From SIG510 sp045540975 (GTDB lineage Bacteria; Bacillota; Clostridia; Oscillospirales; JAAYXM01), in NCBI GenBank assembly GCA_045540975.1, contig JAZQIE010000118.1, positions 1 to 21,021 of the forward strand: 21,021 nt of DNA, read 5' to 3'. Shown piece by piece: positions 7,526 to 14,095 of the stretch. How positions within the stretch are numbered: position 1 is the stretch's first letter; each line of letters opens with the position of its first letter. The notes beneath the pieces were generated by a model, which was not told the DNA's origin, searched no databases, and saw nothing but the letters and a program-made list of their open reading frames with translations. The position numbers and the translations under genes are program-made.

Positions 7526-8936
7526 TGCTGTGCTTCCTTTCCCAAACAAGAGTGGAGTCGCCTCCGTGCTTGGTCACACGGTCGGGGGAGATGCCATGCT
7601 CCTCCGCCAGAATTGTAAGGACAGAGGGCAGACAGAATCCGCCCTGACACCGCCCCATCCCCGCACGGGTGCGGCGCTTGACCGCGTCGACGTCATATGC
7701 CTTGGGGTTTTGGCGGCAGGCAAGCCGAAGTTCGCCCTCGCTGACCCCTTCGCAACGGCAGACAATCCGCCCGTATTCGGGATGTGCCTTGATAAAATCG
7801 GACTTTTCCGCAGGATTCATATGACGGAAGGCGTGGGGGTCGGGTCTGCTGCCGTTCCAATCGGGGCGAAGGGTGAGAGAAACGTCTTGCTGAATCAGTG
7901 AGACCACCTCCTCCGCAATCGCAACACAGCAGGTGAGACCCGGGGAGTCAATTGCCGCCGCGTGGTAGAGGTGCGGAATGTGGGATGCGGAAATGTGAAA
8001 GTCCCCGCTGCCTTTGGCGCGGACACCGCAAAACGAGGTGATGGTTTGCGCAAAATCCACGTTCGGAATACTTTTCTGCGCAAGGGTCCGCACGGCTGCG
8101 ATGCCGTCTGCGGTGGTCAGTGTGCCATCCCGCGCATCTGCCGTCGGGCCGAGCAGGAGATTTCCGTCCACGGTCGGGGTGACGAGAACCCCCTTTCCTG
8201 CGGCGGTCGGGACTTGGAAGATTGTGTGCGACACGCGTATGCCCTCCGCTTTGTCAAGCAAGAGGTATTCTCCTGCGACCGCGGTGACCGAGACCGTGGG
8301 ATCGCCTGCGAGTGCCGCGATACGGGCAGCACCCGGTCCCGCACAGTTGATGAGATATTCCGCCTCCACCGTTTCACCCGCATTTGAGGTGATAACAAAC
8401 CCCTCGGAGACAGAAGAAACCTCGAAATTCCGATACAGCGTGACACCGTTGTCCATTGCGTTTCCCACCGCGGCAAGGGTGAGTTCGTACGGACAGATAA
8501 TCCCCGCATTCGGAGCGTAAAGCGCCTTCACTACATCGGGTGAGAGTTCGGGCTCAAGCGCGCGTGCGCGGTCTCCGTCTATCAGTTGCAGGTCGGGGAT
8601 GCGGTTTTGCGCTCCACGCTCCAAAAGCCGCTCCAATACCTCTGCCTCCGCATCCGAAAACGCGCAAACCAGCGAGCCGTTTCTGCGGTGCGGAACATGA
8701 AGCTCCCGTGCGGCGGAAAAGAGTTTTTCCGCTCCGATGGAATTGAGCCGCGCCTTTAAGGTGTTCGGCTCCGGGTCAAAGCCGCCGTGGATGATACCCG
8801 AGTTTGCTTTGGACGCGCCCATTGCAACATCGTTTTCCTTTTCAAGCAAGCACACCGAGTCGGTGTACTTGGAAAGCTCGCGCGCAACCATGCCGCCAAT
8901 GACACCCGCGCCGATAACTGCGAATTGATACTTCAA
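7512..8936 (-). CDS. GlpA-like FAD-dependent glycerol-3-phosphate dehydrogenase with C-terminal BFD-like [2Fe-2S] domain
   Basis: The protein has 474 residues. The DAO-type FAD domain begins with GAGVIG (residues 9-14) and continues with ANSGIIHGGFDPEP, a hallmark of glycerol-3-phosphate dehydrogenase/2-hydroxyglutarate oxidase-like proteins. The C-terminal ~85 residues form a BFD-like domain with four cysteines, Cys393, Cys395, Cys430 and Cys435 (CRCEG and GRCQGGFC), expected to hold a [2Fe-2S] cluster. The probable reaction is glycerol-3-phosphate to dihydroxyacetone phosphate. The best start is TTG at 8936, six bases after GGAGGG; an earlier TTG at 8957 falls inside the hairpin T-tract. 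A terminator-like hairpin sits directly before the ribosome binding site, so expression should need read-through from glpP. Without the GlpP context it could be read as an L-2-hydroxyglutarate oxidase. Confidence 0.85.
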   Translation of the reverse strand: MKYQFAVIGAGVIGGMVARELSKYTDSVCLLEKENDVAMGASKANSGIIHGGFDPEPNTLKARLNSIGAEKLFSAARELHVPHRRNGSLVCAFSDAEAEVLERLLERGAQNRIPDLQLIDGDRARALEPELSPDVVKALYAPNAGIICPYELTLAAVGNAMDNGVTLYRNFEVSSVSEGFVITSNAGETVEAEYLINCAGPGAARIAALAGDPTVSVTAVAGEYLLLDKAEGIRVSHTIFQVPTAAGKGVLVTPTVDGNLLLGPTADARDGTLTTADGIAAVRTLAQKSIPNVDFAQTITSFCGVRAKGSGDFHISASHIPHLYHAAAIDSPGLTCCVAIAEEVVSLIQQDVSLTLRPDWNGSRPDPHAFRHMNPAEKSDFIKAHPEYGRIVCRCEGVSEGELRLACRQNPKAYDVDAVKRRTRAGMGRCQGGFCLPSVLTILAEEHGISPDRVTKHGGDSTLVWERKHSNETL

Positions 8937-8948
8937 AAAAATCCCTCC

Positions 8949-8995
8949 AAAAAACAAAGCGGAAGAAGACGGACCTTTTCCGTCTCCTTCCGCTT
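8949..8995 (-). terminator. Attenuator-type terminator between glpP and the dehydrogenase gene
   Basis: On the minus strand a 17-bp stem with one G-U pair (arms 8957-8973 and 8979-8995, 5-base loop) is followed by TGTTTTTTGG and then at once by the ribosome binding site of the next gene. Its place inside the operon of an antiterminator protein suggests a regulated GlpP target rather than an operon end. Confidence 0.8.
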
Positions 8996-9015
8996 CTCTT
9001 CCTCTCTTGCGGTTA

Positions 9016-9564
9016 TTATGCCAAATTCCAAAGCGCCTCGCATCCGGTAGATACCGCGATTGCGCCGCTTGAGAGCGCCGCGGTGACCTCAGCCTTGCTC
9101 TCGATCAGTCCGCCTGCAATGGTGGGAAAGCCTCGCTCCGCAAAGCGGCGGGTCACTTTGTCCACCACACCGGGCAGAATTTCAATAAAATCGGGTTTCG
9201 AGGATTCCAGCACGTGCAGACTGTTCAGCACCCCTTGGGAATCCATCACAAAAAAACGCTGCACCGTGCAAAGTCCCAGCCCGTTTGCGGCGCGTATGAG
9301 ACCGCCGCGGGTGGAGATAATGCCGTCCGCACCGCAGGAAGCGAGAAATTTTACCCCTGCTTCGTCTTTCCCGATTCCGTCCGCCAAATCAATGTGGACA
9401 AAAACGCGTTTGCCCCGCGTGTGCGCCTGTGCAATTTGCGCGGACAAGGTCAGAATGTTGGACTTGAGCAGAAACAGCACCTCTGCCTCGCTTTTCAATG
9501 CCGCCTGCCATCCGTTTTCGTGTACCGCCGCAATGATGGGTGCGCGTTCAAATGTGTCACGCAT
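9016..9564 (-). CDS. glpP: Glycerol-3-phosphate-responsive antiterminator GlpP
   Basis: This 182-residue protein matches the G3P_antiterm family along its full length. It is a TIM-barrel-like RNA-binding regulator with landmarks VFVHIDLADGIGKDEAG, ADGIISTRGGLIRAA, RFFVMDSQ, PDFIEILPG, PTIAGGLIESK and VSTGCEALW. In Bacillus, GlpP bound to glycerol-3-phosphate lets RNA polymerase read through leader terminators of glp genes. Start ATG 9564 has GGGAGGAG upstream; the frame is open further upstream but crosses the promoter and leader hairpin. Here the gene heads the operon for the dehydrogenase genes. Terminator hairpins lie both in its own leader and just after it, pointing to autoregulated antitermination. 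Glycerol kinase and facilitator genes are not in the window. Confidence 0.93.
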   Translation of the reverse strand: MRDTFERAPIIAAVHENGWQAALKSEAEVLFLLKSNILTLSAQIAQAHTRGKRVFVHIDLADGIGKDEAGVKFLASCGADGIISTRGGLIRAANGLGLCTVQRFFVMDSQGVLNSLHVLESSKPDFIEILPGVVDKVTRRFAERGFPTIAGGLIESKAEVTAALSSGAIAVSTGCEALWNLA

Positions 9565-9578
9565 AGAAACTCCTCCCG

Positions 9579-9625
9579 AAAAAACAAAAATGCAAAAGAC
9601 CATAGGAATCCTGTGGCTTTTGCAT
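9579..9625 (-). terminator. Leader attenuator upstream of glpP
   Basis: On the minus strand, ATGCAAAAG (9625-9617) pairs with CTTTTGCAT (9598-9590), with an inner imperfect stem (CCACAGG with CCTATGG) and a 3-base loop. The stem is followed by TTTTTGTTTTTT and then by GGGAGGA. It lies between the promoter and the start codon, so it acts within the leader. It shares the T(n)GTTTTTT tail with the second hairpin at 8949-8995. Confidence 0.8.
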
Positions 9626-9643
9626 CTCTCAATCTCTGTGTTC

Positions 9644-9672
9644 AGTATACGCGAAAAAAACGCATATGTCAA
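9644..9672 (-). promoter_or_regulatory. Sigma-A promoter of the glpP operon
   Basis: Minus strand TTGACA (9667-9672), a 17-base spacer and TATACT (9644-9649) form a near-consensus promoter. Transcription should start near 9637, giving a leader of about 70 bases that contains the attenuator hairpin. Confidence 0.85.
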
Positions 9673-9713
9673 GTTGAAACGGGAAATCCTAACCAAAGAA
9701 ACGGAGGGACAGT

Positions 9714-10718
9714 ATGCGATGTGAAAAGGGTACGGTATTGCTGCCGTCACGTCCCGCGCTTCTCTCAGGCGGTGCGGTCGCAGGGAAGAAAGAGGGCGCA
9801 GGACCCATTGGGGACAGTTTTGACTATACATTACAGGATGGGCGATTCGGACAAAAGAGCTGGGAAAAGGCGGAAACCGAGCTCCAAAACGAGGCGGTGC
9901 GGTTTGCACTCGATAAGGCGGGACTCTCCGTGTGTGATTTGGACGTGATTTTCTCGGGAGATTTGCTCAATCAATGTGTTGCCTCCTCGTTTGCCCACCG
10001 CACGAGCGAGACCGCGTATGTGGGGCTTTACGGCGCTTGCTCCACCTTCGCGGAGGGACTCGCGCTCTCCGCACTTTTTGTGAATGCGGGCTACGCGCGC
10101 CATACCGCCGCCTGTGCCTCCTCACATTTTTGCTCAGCCGAGCGGCAGTATCGCTATCCCATGGAGTACGGCGGTCAGCGTACCCCAACCGCGCAATGGA
10201 CGGTGACGGGGGCAGGCTGTGTGATTGTGGGGCAAGACGAGACCGCGCCGCGGATCGATGCGGTGGCGATTGGCAAGATTGTGGATGCGGGAATCTCGGA
10301 TGTGAATAACATGGGCGCGGCAATGGCGCCTGCGGCTTTTGAAACCGTGCGGCAGGTGTTTGACGACACCGCAACCGCGCCCGAGGATTACGACCTCATT
10401 GTGACCGGGGACTTGGGAAAGGTCGGGAGTGACTTGTTTTGCGATTTGTTCCTCGCCGAGTGCGGATGTCGGGTGGAGTCACGGCATGCGGATTGCGGGG
10501 TTTTGATGTTTGACGAAACGCAAGGCGTCAATGCGGGCGGCTCGGGTGCAGGCTGCTCGGCGGCGGTGTTTTCAGGGCATCTGTTAAACGAAATCCGCAA
10601 GGGTCGGTACCGTCGGGTGTTGTTTGCGGGGACAGGAGCACTCCTCTCGCCGCTGTCTTCTCAGCAAGGGGAAAGTATCCCGTGTATTTGTCATGCGGTG
10701 AGAATCGGAGGGGTTTGA
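9714..10718 (+). CDS. spoVAD: Stage V sporulation protein AD (dipicolinic acid channel component)
   Basis: The 334-residue protein has the thiolase-like fold of SpoVAD, with GACSTFAEG around Cys109-Ser110 and the diagnostic ACASSHFCSAERQYRYPMEYGG and TPTAQWTVTGAG segments (each a continuous family signature). SpoVAD sits at the spore inner membrane and binds dipicolinic acid during its uptake in sporulation and release in germination; it has no thiolase activity. Start ATG 9714 follows GGAGGG. The stop overlaps the spoVAE start by one base (TGATG). In Bacillus and most clostridia spoVAC comes just upstream; here the upstream neighbour is the divergent glpP, so spoVAC is not in this operon. 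Its promoter was not identified with confidence. Confidence 0.93.
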   Translation: MRCEKGTVLLPSRPALLSGGAVAGKKEGAGPIGDSFDYTLQDGRFGQKSWEKAETELQNEAVRFALDKAGLSVCDLDVIFSGDLLNQCVASSFAHRTSETAYVGLYGACSTFAEGLALSALFVNAGYARHTAACASSHFCSAERQYRYPMEYGGQRTPTAQWTVTGAGCVIVGQDETAPRIDAVAIGKIVDAGISDVNNMGAAMAPAAFETVRQVFDDTATAPEDYDLIVTGDLGKVGSDLFCDLFLAECGCRVESRHADCGVLMFDETQGVNAGGSGAGCSAAVFSGHLLNEIRKGRYRRVLFAGTGALLSPLSSQQGESIPCICHAVRIGGV

Positions 10719-11074
10719 TGGAGTTTGTAAAGGCATTCGTGGTCGGAGGACTGTTTTGTGCGGTGGGGCAGGTGCTCATCGACCGAACAAATTGGACCCC
10801 TGCACGTATCTTAACCGGATATGTGGTGCTGGGTGTGGTTTTGTCTGCGTTTGGGTGGTACGGAAAACTGGTGGAATTTGCGGGTGCGGGTGCAACCGTG
10901 CCGCTTGTGGGCTTTGGGCATCTGCTCGCGCAGGGCGTGGTCGCGGCGGTGGAGGAGCAAGGAATCATCGGGGTGCTGGGCGGCGGACTTGCGGCGGCAA
11001 GTGTGGGCATTGCCGCGTCGGTCTTGTGCGGATTTGTCGTTGCGCTCATTTTCCGTCCGCATGAGAAACGGTGA
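10718..11074 (+). CDS. spoVAE: Stage V sporulation protein AE (short, SpoVAEb-type)
   Basis: This is a 118-residue membrane protein with about four hydrophobic segments (residues 3-20, 30-55, 60-80 and 90-112) and SpoVAE landmarks FVVGGLFCAVGQVLID, TPARILTGYVVLG and GHLLAQGV. It partners SpoVAD and SpoVAC in the dipicolinic acid channel of the spore inner membrane. The length matches the short SpoVAE form used by clostridia. ATG 10718 overlaps the spoVAD stop, so the two are translationally coupled; GGAGGGG upstream is well placed. The stop codon TGA lies inside the first of three GAAAC-type repeats and just before the next gene's -35 box. Confidence 0.93.
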   Translation: MEFVKAFVVGGLFCAVGQVLIDRTNWTPARILTGYVVLGVVLSAFGWYGKLVEFAGAGATVPLVGFGHLLAQGVVAAVEEQGIIGVLGGGLAAASVGIAASVLCGFVVALIFRPHEKR

Positions 11075-11129
11075 TTGAAATTTGGGGGAAACTGTGATAT
11101 ACTGATTTCATCTTAGAGGAAACGGTGAT
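11065..11129 (+). repeat. Three direct repeats GAAAC(G/T)GTGAT around the thioesterase promoter
   Basis: Copies lie at 11065-11075, 11088-11098 and 11119-11129. Two are identical and one differs by a single base. The first overlaps the spoVAE stop codon and touches the -35 box, the second runs into the -10 box, and the third contains the thioesterase GTG start. No function is known; binding sites for a regulator are the simplest reading. Confidence 0.6.
11075..11103 (+). promoter_or_regulatory. Sigma-A promoter of the thioesterase gene
   Basis: TTGAAA (11075-11080), a 17-base spacer and TATACT (11098-11103) stand just upstream of the gene. The -35 begins one base after the spoVAE stop codon. 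Confidence 0.78.
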
Positions 11130-11532
11130 AGCAATGGAACTCAAAGTCGGAATCAAAGGTAACGTCAAAGTAACGGTCGCGGCTGAAATGCTCGCGTCAA
11201 GTATCGGAAGCGGCATGATTGATGTGTTCTCCACCCCGTACATGGTCGCGCTTATGGAATCCGCGGCGCAAAAGAGCGTCTCCGAATGTGTGGGCGAGGG
11301 CAACGTCACCGTCGGCACCAAACTCGAAATCTCGCATCTCGCGGCAACTCCGCTCGGTATGGATGCATGGGCAGAATCCGAGCTTGTCGAGGTAGACGGC
11401 CGCCGTCTGGTCTTCAAGGTCGCGGCATATGACGAGTGCGGTCTCATCGGAGAGGGAATGCACGAGCGCTTTATCGTGGGCGCGGAGAAGTTTGTCGCAA
11501 AGTGTCAAGCGAAACTCGAAAAAAAGAATTGA
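11125..11532 (+). CDS. FlK-type acyl-CoA thioesterase (hotdog fold)
   Basis: This 135-residue single-domain hotdog protein keeps residues matching the catalytic triad of fluoroacetyl-CoA thioesterase FlK: Thr37 (FSTPYM), Glu45 (LMESAAQ) and His71 (SHLAATPLGM). The spacing between them equals that of FlK Thr42, Glu50 and His76. The family hydrolyses small acyl-CoA thioesters, and most members in gut clostridia have unknown substrates. The GTG start at 11125 is chosen because GAGGA ends five bases before it; ATG 11134 is possible but spaced too far. The gene has its own promoter, and its TGA stop is embedded in the -35 box of the tRNA promoter. Confidence 0.85.
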   Translation: MIAMELKVGIKGNVKVTVAAEMLASSIGSGMIDVFSTPYMVALMESAAQKSVSECVGEGNVTVGTKLEISHLAATPLGMDAWAESELVEVDGRRLVFKVAAYDECGLIGEGMHERFIVGAEKFVAKCQAKLEKKN

Positions 11533-11557
11533 CAGAGTCGGAAATTTATGGTATCCT
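11529..11557 (+). promoter_or_regulatory. Promoter of the tRNA-Leu/tRNA-fMet unit
   Basis: TTGACA (11529-11534), a 17-base spacer and TATCCT (11552-11557) precede the first tRNA by about 30 bases. The thioesterase stop TGA (11530-11532) is part of the -35 box. Confidence 0.82.
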
Positions 11558-11589
11558 AATAGATGTTCCCGAAAGGGAAGGCTCTGTAT

Positions 11590-11676
11590 GCCGCTGTGGC
11601 GGAATCGGCAGACGCAACGGACTTAAAATCCGTCGATAGCAATATCGTACCGGTTCAAGTCCGGTCAGCGGCACCA
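11590..11676 (+). tRNA. tRNA-Leu (anticodon UAA)
   Basis: An 87-base class II tRNA. The acceptor stem pairs GCCGCTG (11590-11596) with CAGCGGC, the anticodon loop CTTAAAA at 11622-11628 gives UAA, the long variable arm CGATA/TATCG is present, the T-arm is GGTTCAAGTCC, and the CCA end is encoded (11674-11676). It should decode UUA. It is followed after nine bases by the initiator tRNA. Confidence 0.96.
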
Positions 11677-11685
11677 ACTTCATAT

Positions 11686-11757
<72 letters not shown>

Positions 11758-11771
<14 letters not shown>

Positions 11772-11801
11772 ACACCCAAGAGGGTGTCTTTTCTTTTGGT
11801 T
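11758..11801 (+). terminator. Intrinsic terminator after tRNA-fMet
   Basis: A perfect 20-bp stem, 11758-11777 with 11782-11801 and loop AAGA, includes the tRNA CCA end. The descending arm is rich in T (CTTTTCTTTT). The stem core ACACCC/GGGTGT differs from that of the terminator after repeat copy C. Confidence 0.85.
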
Positions 11802-12014
11802 ATGAAAGTGGGTTGCACCCACTTTCTTCGGATTCTAAGCCTGACGAGCGTAGCTCGTTGGGTTAGTGCAGAAAAAACGATTGAGAATCGTTTTTTCAAG
11901 CGGTGTCGCCCAAAGCAAGACATTGTAGGAGGAAGCATACGACCGACGCACAATGTCTATGCGACGGCGACGGGGACACAGTTGCGGGATTGGAAAAGTA
12001 AATAGAATCTATAT
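11802..12014. other. Non-coding hairpin-rich block between tRNA-end copies A and B
   Basis: No convincing gene is seen. The block is a series of inverted repeats: GAAAGTGGGT/ACCCACTTTC (11804-11826, 3-base loop), ACGAGC/GCTCGT (11844-11858), AAAAAACGATT/AATCGTTTTTT (11872-11896, 3-base loop) and GACATTGT/ACAATGTC (11919-11957). The short open frames crossing it on both strands have no ribosome binding site worth the name and follow the inverted repeats. It resembles a multicopy intergenic element rather than a gene. Confidence 0.6.
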
Positions 12015-12033
12015 ATCCTGCCTCCGCAACCAA
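12015..12033 (+). repeat. tRNA-end direct repeat, copy B
   Basis: Nineteen bases (ATCCTGCCTCCGCAACCAA) are identical to 11745-11763 of the tRNA-fMet end. No other part of the tRNA is present, so this is not a tRNA gene. It is followed by two hairpins, the second a terminator, and then by the AT-rich cargo. Confidence 0.85.
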
Positions 12034-12065
12034 CAATGCGAACCGAAAAAGATATCGGTTCGGAG

Positions 12066-12097
12066 AACCCCGAAACCACAGCGGTTTCGGGGTTTTG
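12066..12097 (+). terminator. Intrinsic terminator downstream of tRNA-end copy B
   Basis: AACCCCGAAACC (12066-12077), loop ACAGC and GGTTTCGGGGTT (12083-12094) are followed by TTGTT. A smaller hairpin CGAACCGA/TCGGTTCG (12039-12062) stands just before it. Each of the three tRNA-end copies is thus followed by a terminator. Confidence 0.75.
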
Positions 12098-12153
12098 TTA
12101 TGCCCTTTTTTCGTTTTTCTAATTGTTAAATGTTTATGGCGTGGGAGGTTGCA

Positions 12154-12915
12154 CTACATTTTATGCGCAGCCTCCTTTTTATCAATAGTTGAGGGCGGAT
12201 ACCCAAAATACCGTTTATAAGCACGACTGAATTGATAAATATCAGAATACCCTACCGACGATGCAATTTCTTTGATCGGTCTCTTTTCCAAAAGCATTTC
12301 ACTCGCCTTTTTCATACGCAAGTCGGTCAGAAGATGAAACGGTGTTTTATGATAAACCTCTTTTGCTATTTTCCGAAGATAAACCGCACTTATATTGCAA
12401 AAGGCAGCTACCTCATTGATTTGCAGATCTACCCTTCCGCATTCGCTTTGCATATAGGATAAGGCTTTTTCACCAAGGCGTTCTTTTTCACTCTTTGGTG
12501 TTTCGGTTTGAAAAAGCAAAAAAGCAAGCTGGTAAAGCCGGGATAACAAATAGTATTGTGCGCTTTCCGATTTTTCATAGGCTTTTTGAGTAATCTCCTG
12601 ATAAAAGCTCATCGCCAATTTTTCGTTAATGCCATTGAGGGCACAGGGCAATGTCGCAGGGTTGGAAATATTGAAATTGATGGAGATGCTCTCAGCACTT
12701 TCAAGACATTCGTTTGTGTAAGCAGTTCCCTCCGGAATGAAAACGCCTTGGTTGCGATCCGTAATGACGGTTTTATCATCGAAGGTAAATTTTAGTCGCC
12801 CTTTCAGAGTTATGATAAAGCAACTTGCATAGCGTGACTGAAAGGTCAGGATGCGCCCTTTTTTATCTTTCACATAGGAAATATTTCCAAACTGTTTGAT
12901 TATGATAATATTCAT
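12154..12915 (-). CDS. AraC-family transcriptional regulator
   Basis: This 253-residue protein has an N-terminal cupin-like sensor (about residues 10-90, FIITLKGRLKFTF and GVFIPEGTAYTNE) and a C-terminal double helix-turn-helix (about 160-245, INEVAAFCNISAVYLRKIAK and IKEIASSVGYSDIYQFSRAYKRYFG) typical of AraC/XylS regulators. ATG 12915 is preferred, with GGGTG six bases upstream; GTG 12924 is an alternative. It is divergent from the SDR gene and most likely controls it, with a sugar or small polyol as a possible ligand. The gene is AT-rich and its codon choice differs from that of genes outside the tRNA-end repeats, consistent with acquisition. Confidence 0.9.
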   Translation of the reverse strand: MNIIIIKQFGNISYVKDKKGRILTFQSRYASCFIITLKGRLKFTFDDKTVITDRNQGVFIPEGTAYTNECLESAESISINFNISNPATLPCALNGINEKLAMSFYQEITQKAYEKSESAQYYLLSRLYQLAFLLFQTETPKSEKERLGEKALSYMQSECGRVDLQINEVAAFCNISAVYLRKIAKEVYHKTPFHLLTDLRMKKASEMLLEKRPIKEIASSVGYSDIYQFSRAYKRYFGYPPSTIDKKEAAHKM

Positions 12916-12931
12916 TTTTAACACCCGTTAT

Positions 12932-12960
12932 ATTTTAGCAAATGATTTCATAATAATCAA
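12932..12960 (-). promoter_or_regulatory. Promoter of the AraC-family gene
   Basis: Minus strand TTGATT (12955-12960), a 17-base spacer and TAAAAT (12932-12937). A TTTAGCA half-site (12934-12940) overlaps the -10 and is matched by an inverted copy TGCTAAA at 13007-13013 near the SDR promoter. Confidence 0.6.
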
Positions 12961-12992
12961 TAAAATTGCAAAAATTTCAGCTTTTTTAATGA

Positions 12993-13022
12993 TTGTGTTT
13001 CGGAAATGCTAAATTATATACT
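12993..13022 (+). promoter_or_regulatory. Probable promoter of the SDR gene
   Basis: TTGTGT (12993-12998), an 18-base spacer and TATACT (13017-13022). An alternative TTGAAT-N17-TATTCT at 13033-13061 scores similarly but would start transcription almost at the ribosome binding site. An inverted TGCTAAA half-site lies in the spacer. Confidence 0.5.
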
Positions 13023-13082
13023 GTTATAGGTATTGAATTGTAAGCTATTGAATGCTATTCTTAAGAAAAAAGGAGTGATCGA

Positions 13083-13820
13083 ATGAAATTTCAGGGAAAA
13101 GTTGCAATGATAACAGGTGCTTCTGTTGGAATCGGAAGAGCCGTGGCTCTTTGCCTTGCAGAACAAGGGGCAGATTTGGTGTTGCTGGATGTGAATATAG
13201 AACAGCTTTTAGATGTCGGTGAAGAAATAAAAAAATTCGGAGGCAGGTGCTTGACCTATGAATGTGATGTCAGTAATGAAGAACGGGTCAACGAAGTAGT
13301 TGCAGGCGTGATGGAATACTTTGGAAAAATCGACATCCTTGTGAACAATGCTGCACTATGGCGGGATATAGCTAAGCTAGTGGAAGCATCTTCCGATTTG
13401 TGGAAACGATATTTCGATGTAAATGTAATGGGCGTTTTCTATTGCACGAAGGCGGTACTTAACGGAATGCTTCAAAACGGATATGGAAGGATCGTTAACG
13501 TGGCATCCGTCGCAGGAGTCTACGGAAATGCAGAAATGTCACATTATTCCGCAACAAAGGGTGCAGTGATTGCGATGACCAAAGCCTTGGCTAAAGAGGT
13601 GTCCGAGAAGGGCGTACTGGTCAACTGTGTTTCTCCCGGCAGTGTTAGTCCTTCTCAAAACGAGGATATAGACTTTTTTAAGCCGTCCGAATTGAGTTTT
13701 ATGGGACGTACCGGCACTGACCGTGAAAACGCAAATCTGATCCTGTTTTTGGCAAGCGACGAAGCAAGTTATATTTCGGGTCAAAATATCCAGATCGACG
13801 GTTGCAGAAAAAAGTTATAA
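13083..13820 (+). CDS. Short-chain dehydrogenase/reductase (classical SDR), NAD(H)-type
   Basis: The 245-residue classical SDR has cofactor motif TGASVGIG (residues 11-18), NNAA at 88-91, and the catalytic set Asn114, Ser142, Tyr155 and Lys159 (YSATK). Asp36 at the end of the second strand favours NAD over NADP. It resembles 3-oxoacyl-ACP reductase/glucose dehydrogenase-type enzymes, and the substrate is not predictable. AAGGAGTGATCG precedes ATG 13083. It is divergent from the AraC-type gene, a common pairing for a substrate-induced enzyme. It is AT-rich like its partner and lies inside the tRNA-end repeats, so both were probably acquired together. Confidence 0.9.
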   Translation: MKFQGKVAMITGASVGIGRAVALCLAEQGADLVLLDVNIEQLLDVGEEIKKFGGRCLTYECDVSNEERVNEVVAGVMEYFGKIDILVNNAALWRDIAKLVEASSDLWKRYFDVNVMGVFYCTKAVLNGMLQNGYGRIVNVASVAGVYGNAEMSHYSATKGAVIAMTKALAKEVSEKGVLVNCVSPGSVSPSQNEDIDFFKPSELSFMGRTGTDRENANLILFLASDEASYISGQNIQIDGCRKKL

Positions 13821-13863
13821 TCTAAGCGTCAAAAACGCCGATATCTTTTTCGGTGCTACGAGC

Positions 13864-13904
13864 CACAAAAAACAGACAGTCGTTTGACTGTCTGTTTTTT
13901 TGTG
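13864..13904 (+). terminator. Intrinsic terminator of the SDR gene
   Basis: AACAGACAGTC (13871-13881), loop GTTT and GACTGTCTGTT (13886-13896) are followed by a run of T. Flanking A and T runs and CAC/GTG extend the stem. It lies 43 bases after the stop codon. Confidence 0.85.
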
Positions 13905-14095
13905 CATTGGGATAGGTGGATTTGAAAGGCGGCTCTTGGAAACAGTCCGGTGGACTGTTTCAACCGCCGTGGGGACGTTGCCGAGCGGTCGCGGTGCGAG
14001 ATACAGCGAGGCAAAAGGAGTGGCAGGGGTCGAAAAATCGAGTGAAACGAAGATTTTTTCGGGTACCGCAACAGGAGAATTCCGCGTGATAAAAG
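13905..14095. other. Non-coding hairpin-rich block before tRNA-end copy C
   Basis: No gene is recognised in this part of the 13821-14290 gap. Inverted repeats are GAAACAGTCC/GGACTGTTTC (13939-13961, 3-base loop, enclosed by GGCGG/CCGCC at 13928-13967) and CGAAAAATC/GATTTTTTCG (14031-14061). GC content is again high, unlike the cargo genes. It parallels the block after copy A in being hairpin-rich and ending in a tRNA-end copy, although the two share little sequence apart from that end. Confidence 0.55.

Noticed and set aside
9609..9647. Sigma-G-type promoter for spoVAD (CAGTATA near 9643)
   Set aside because: The -10-like sequence coincides with the opposite-strand glpP -10, has only a partial match and lacks a convincing -35, so I do not call it.
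11772..14095. Integrase, transposase or phage gene within the island
   Set aside because: The only coding genes there are an AraC regulator and an SDR enzyme; no recombinase motif is seen in any frame.
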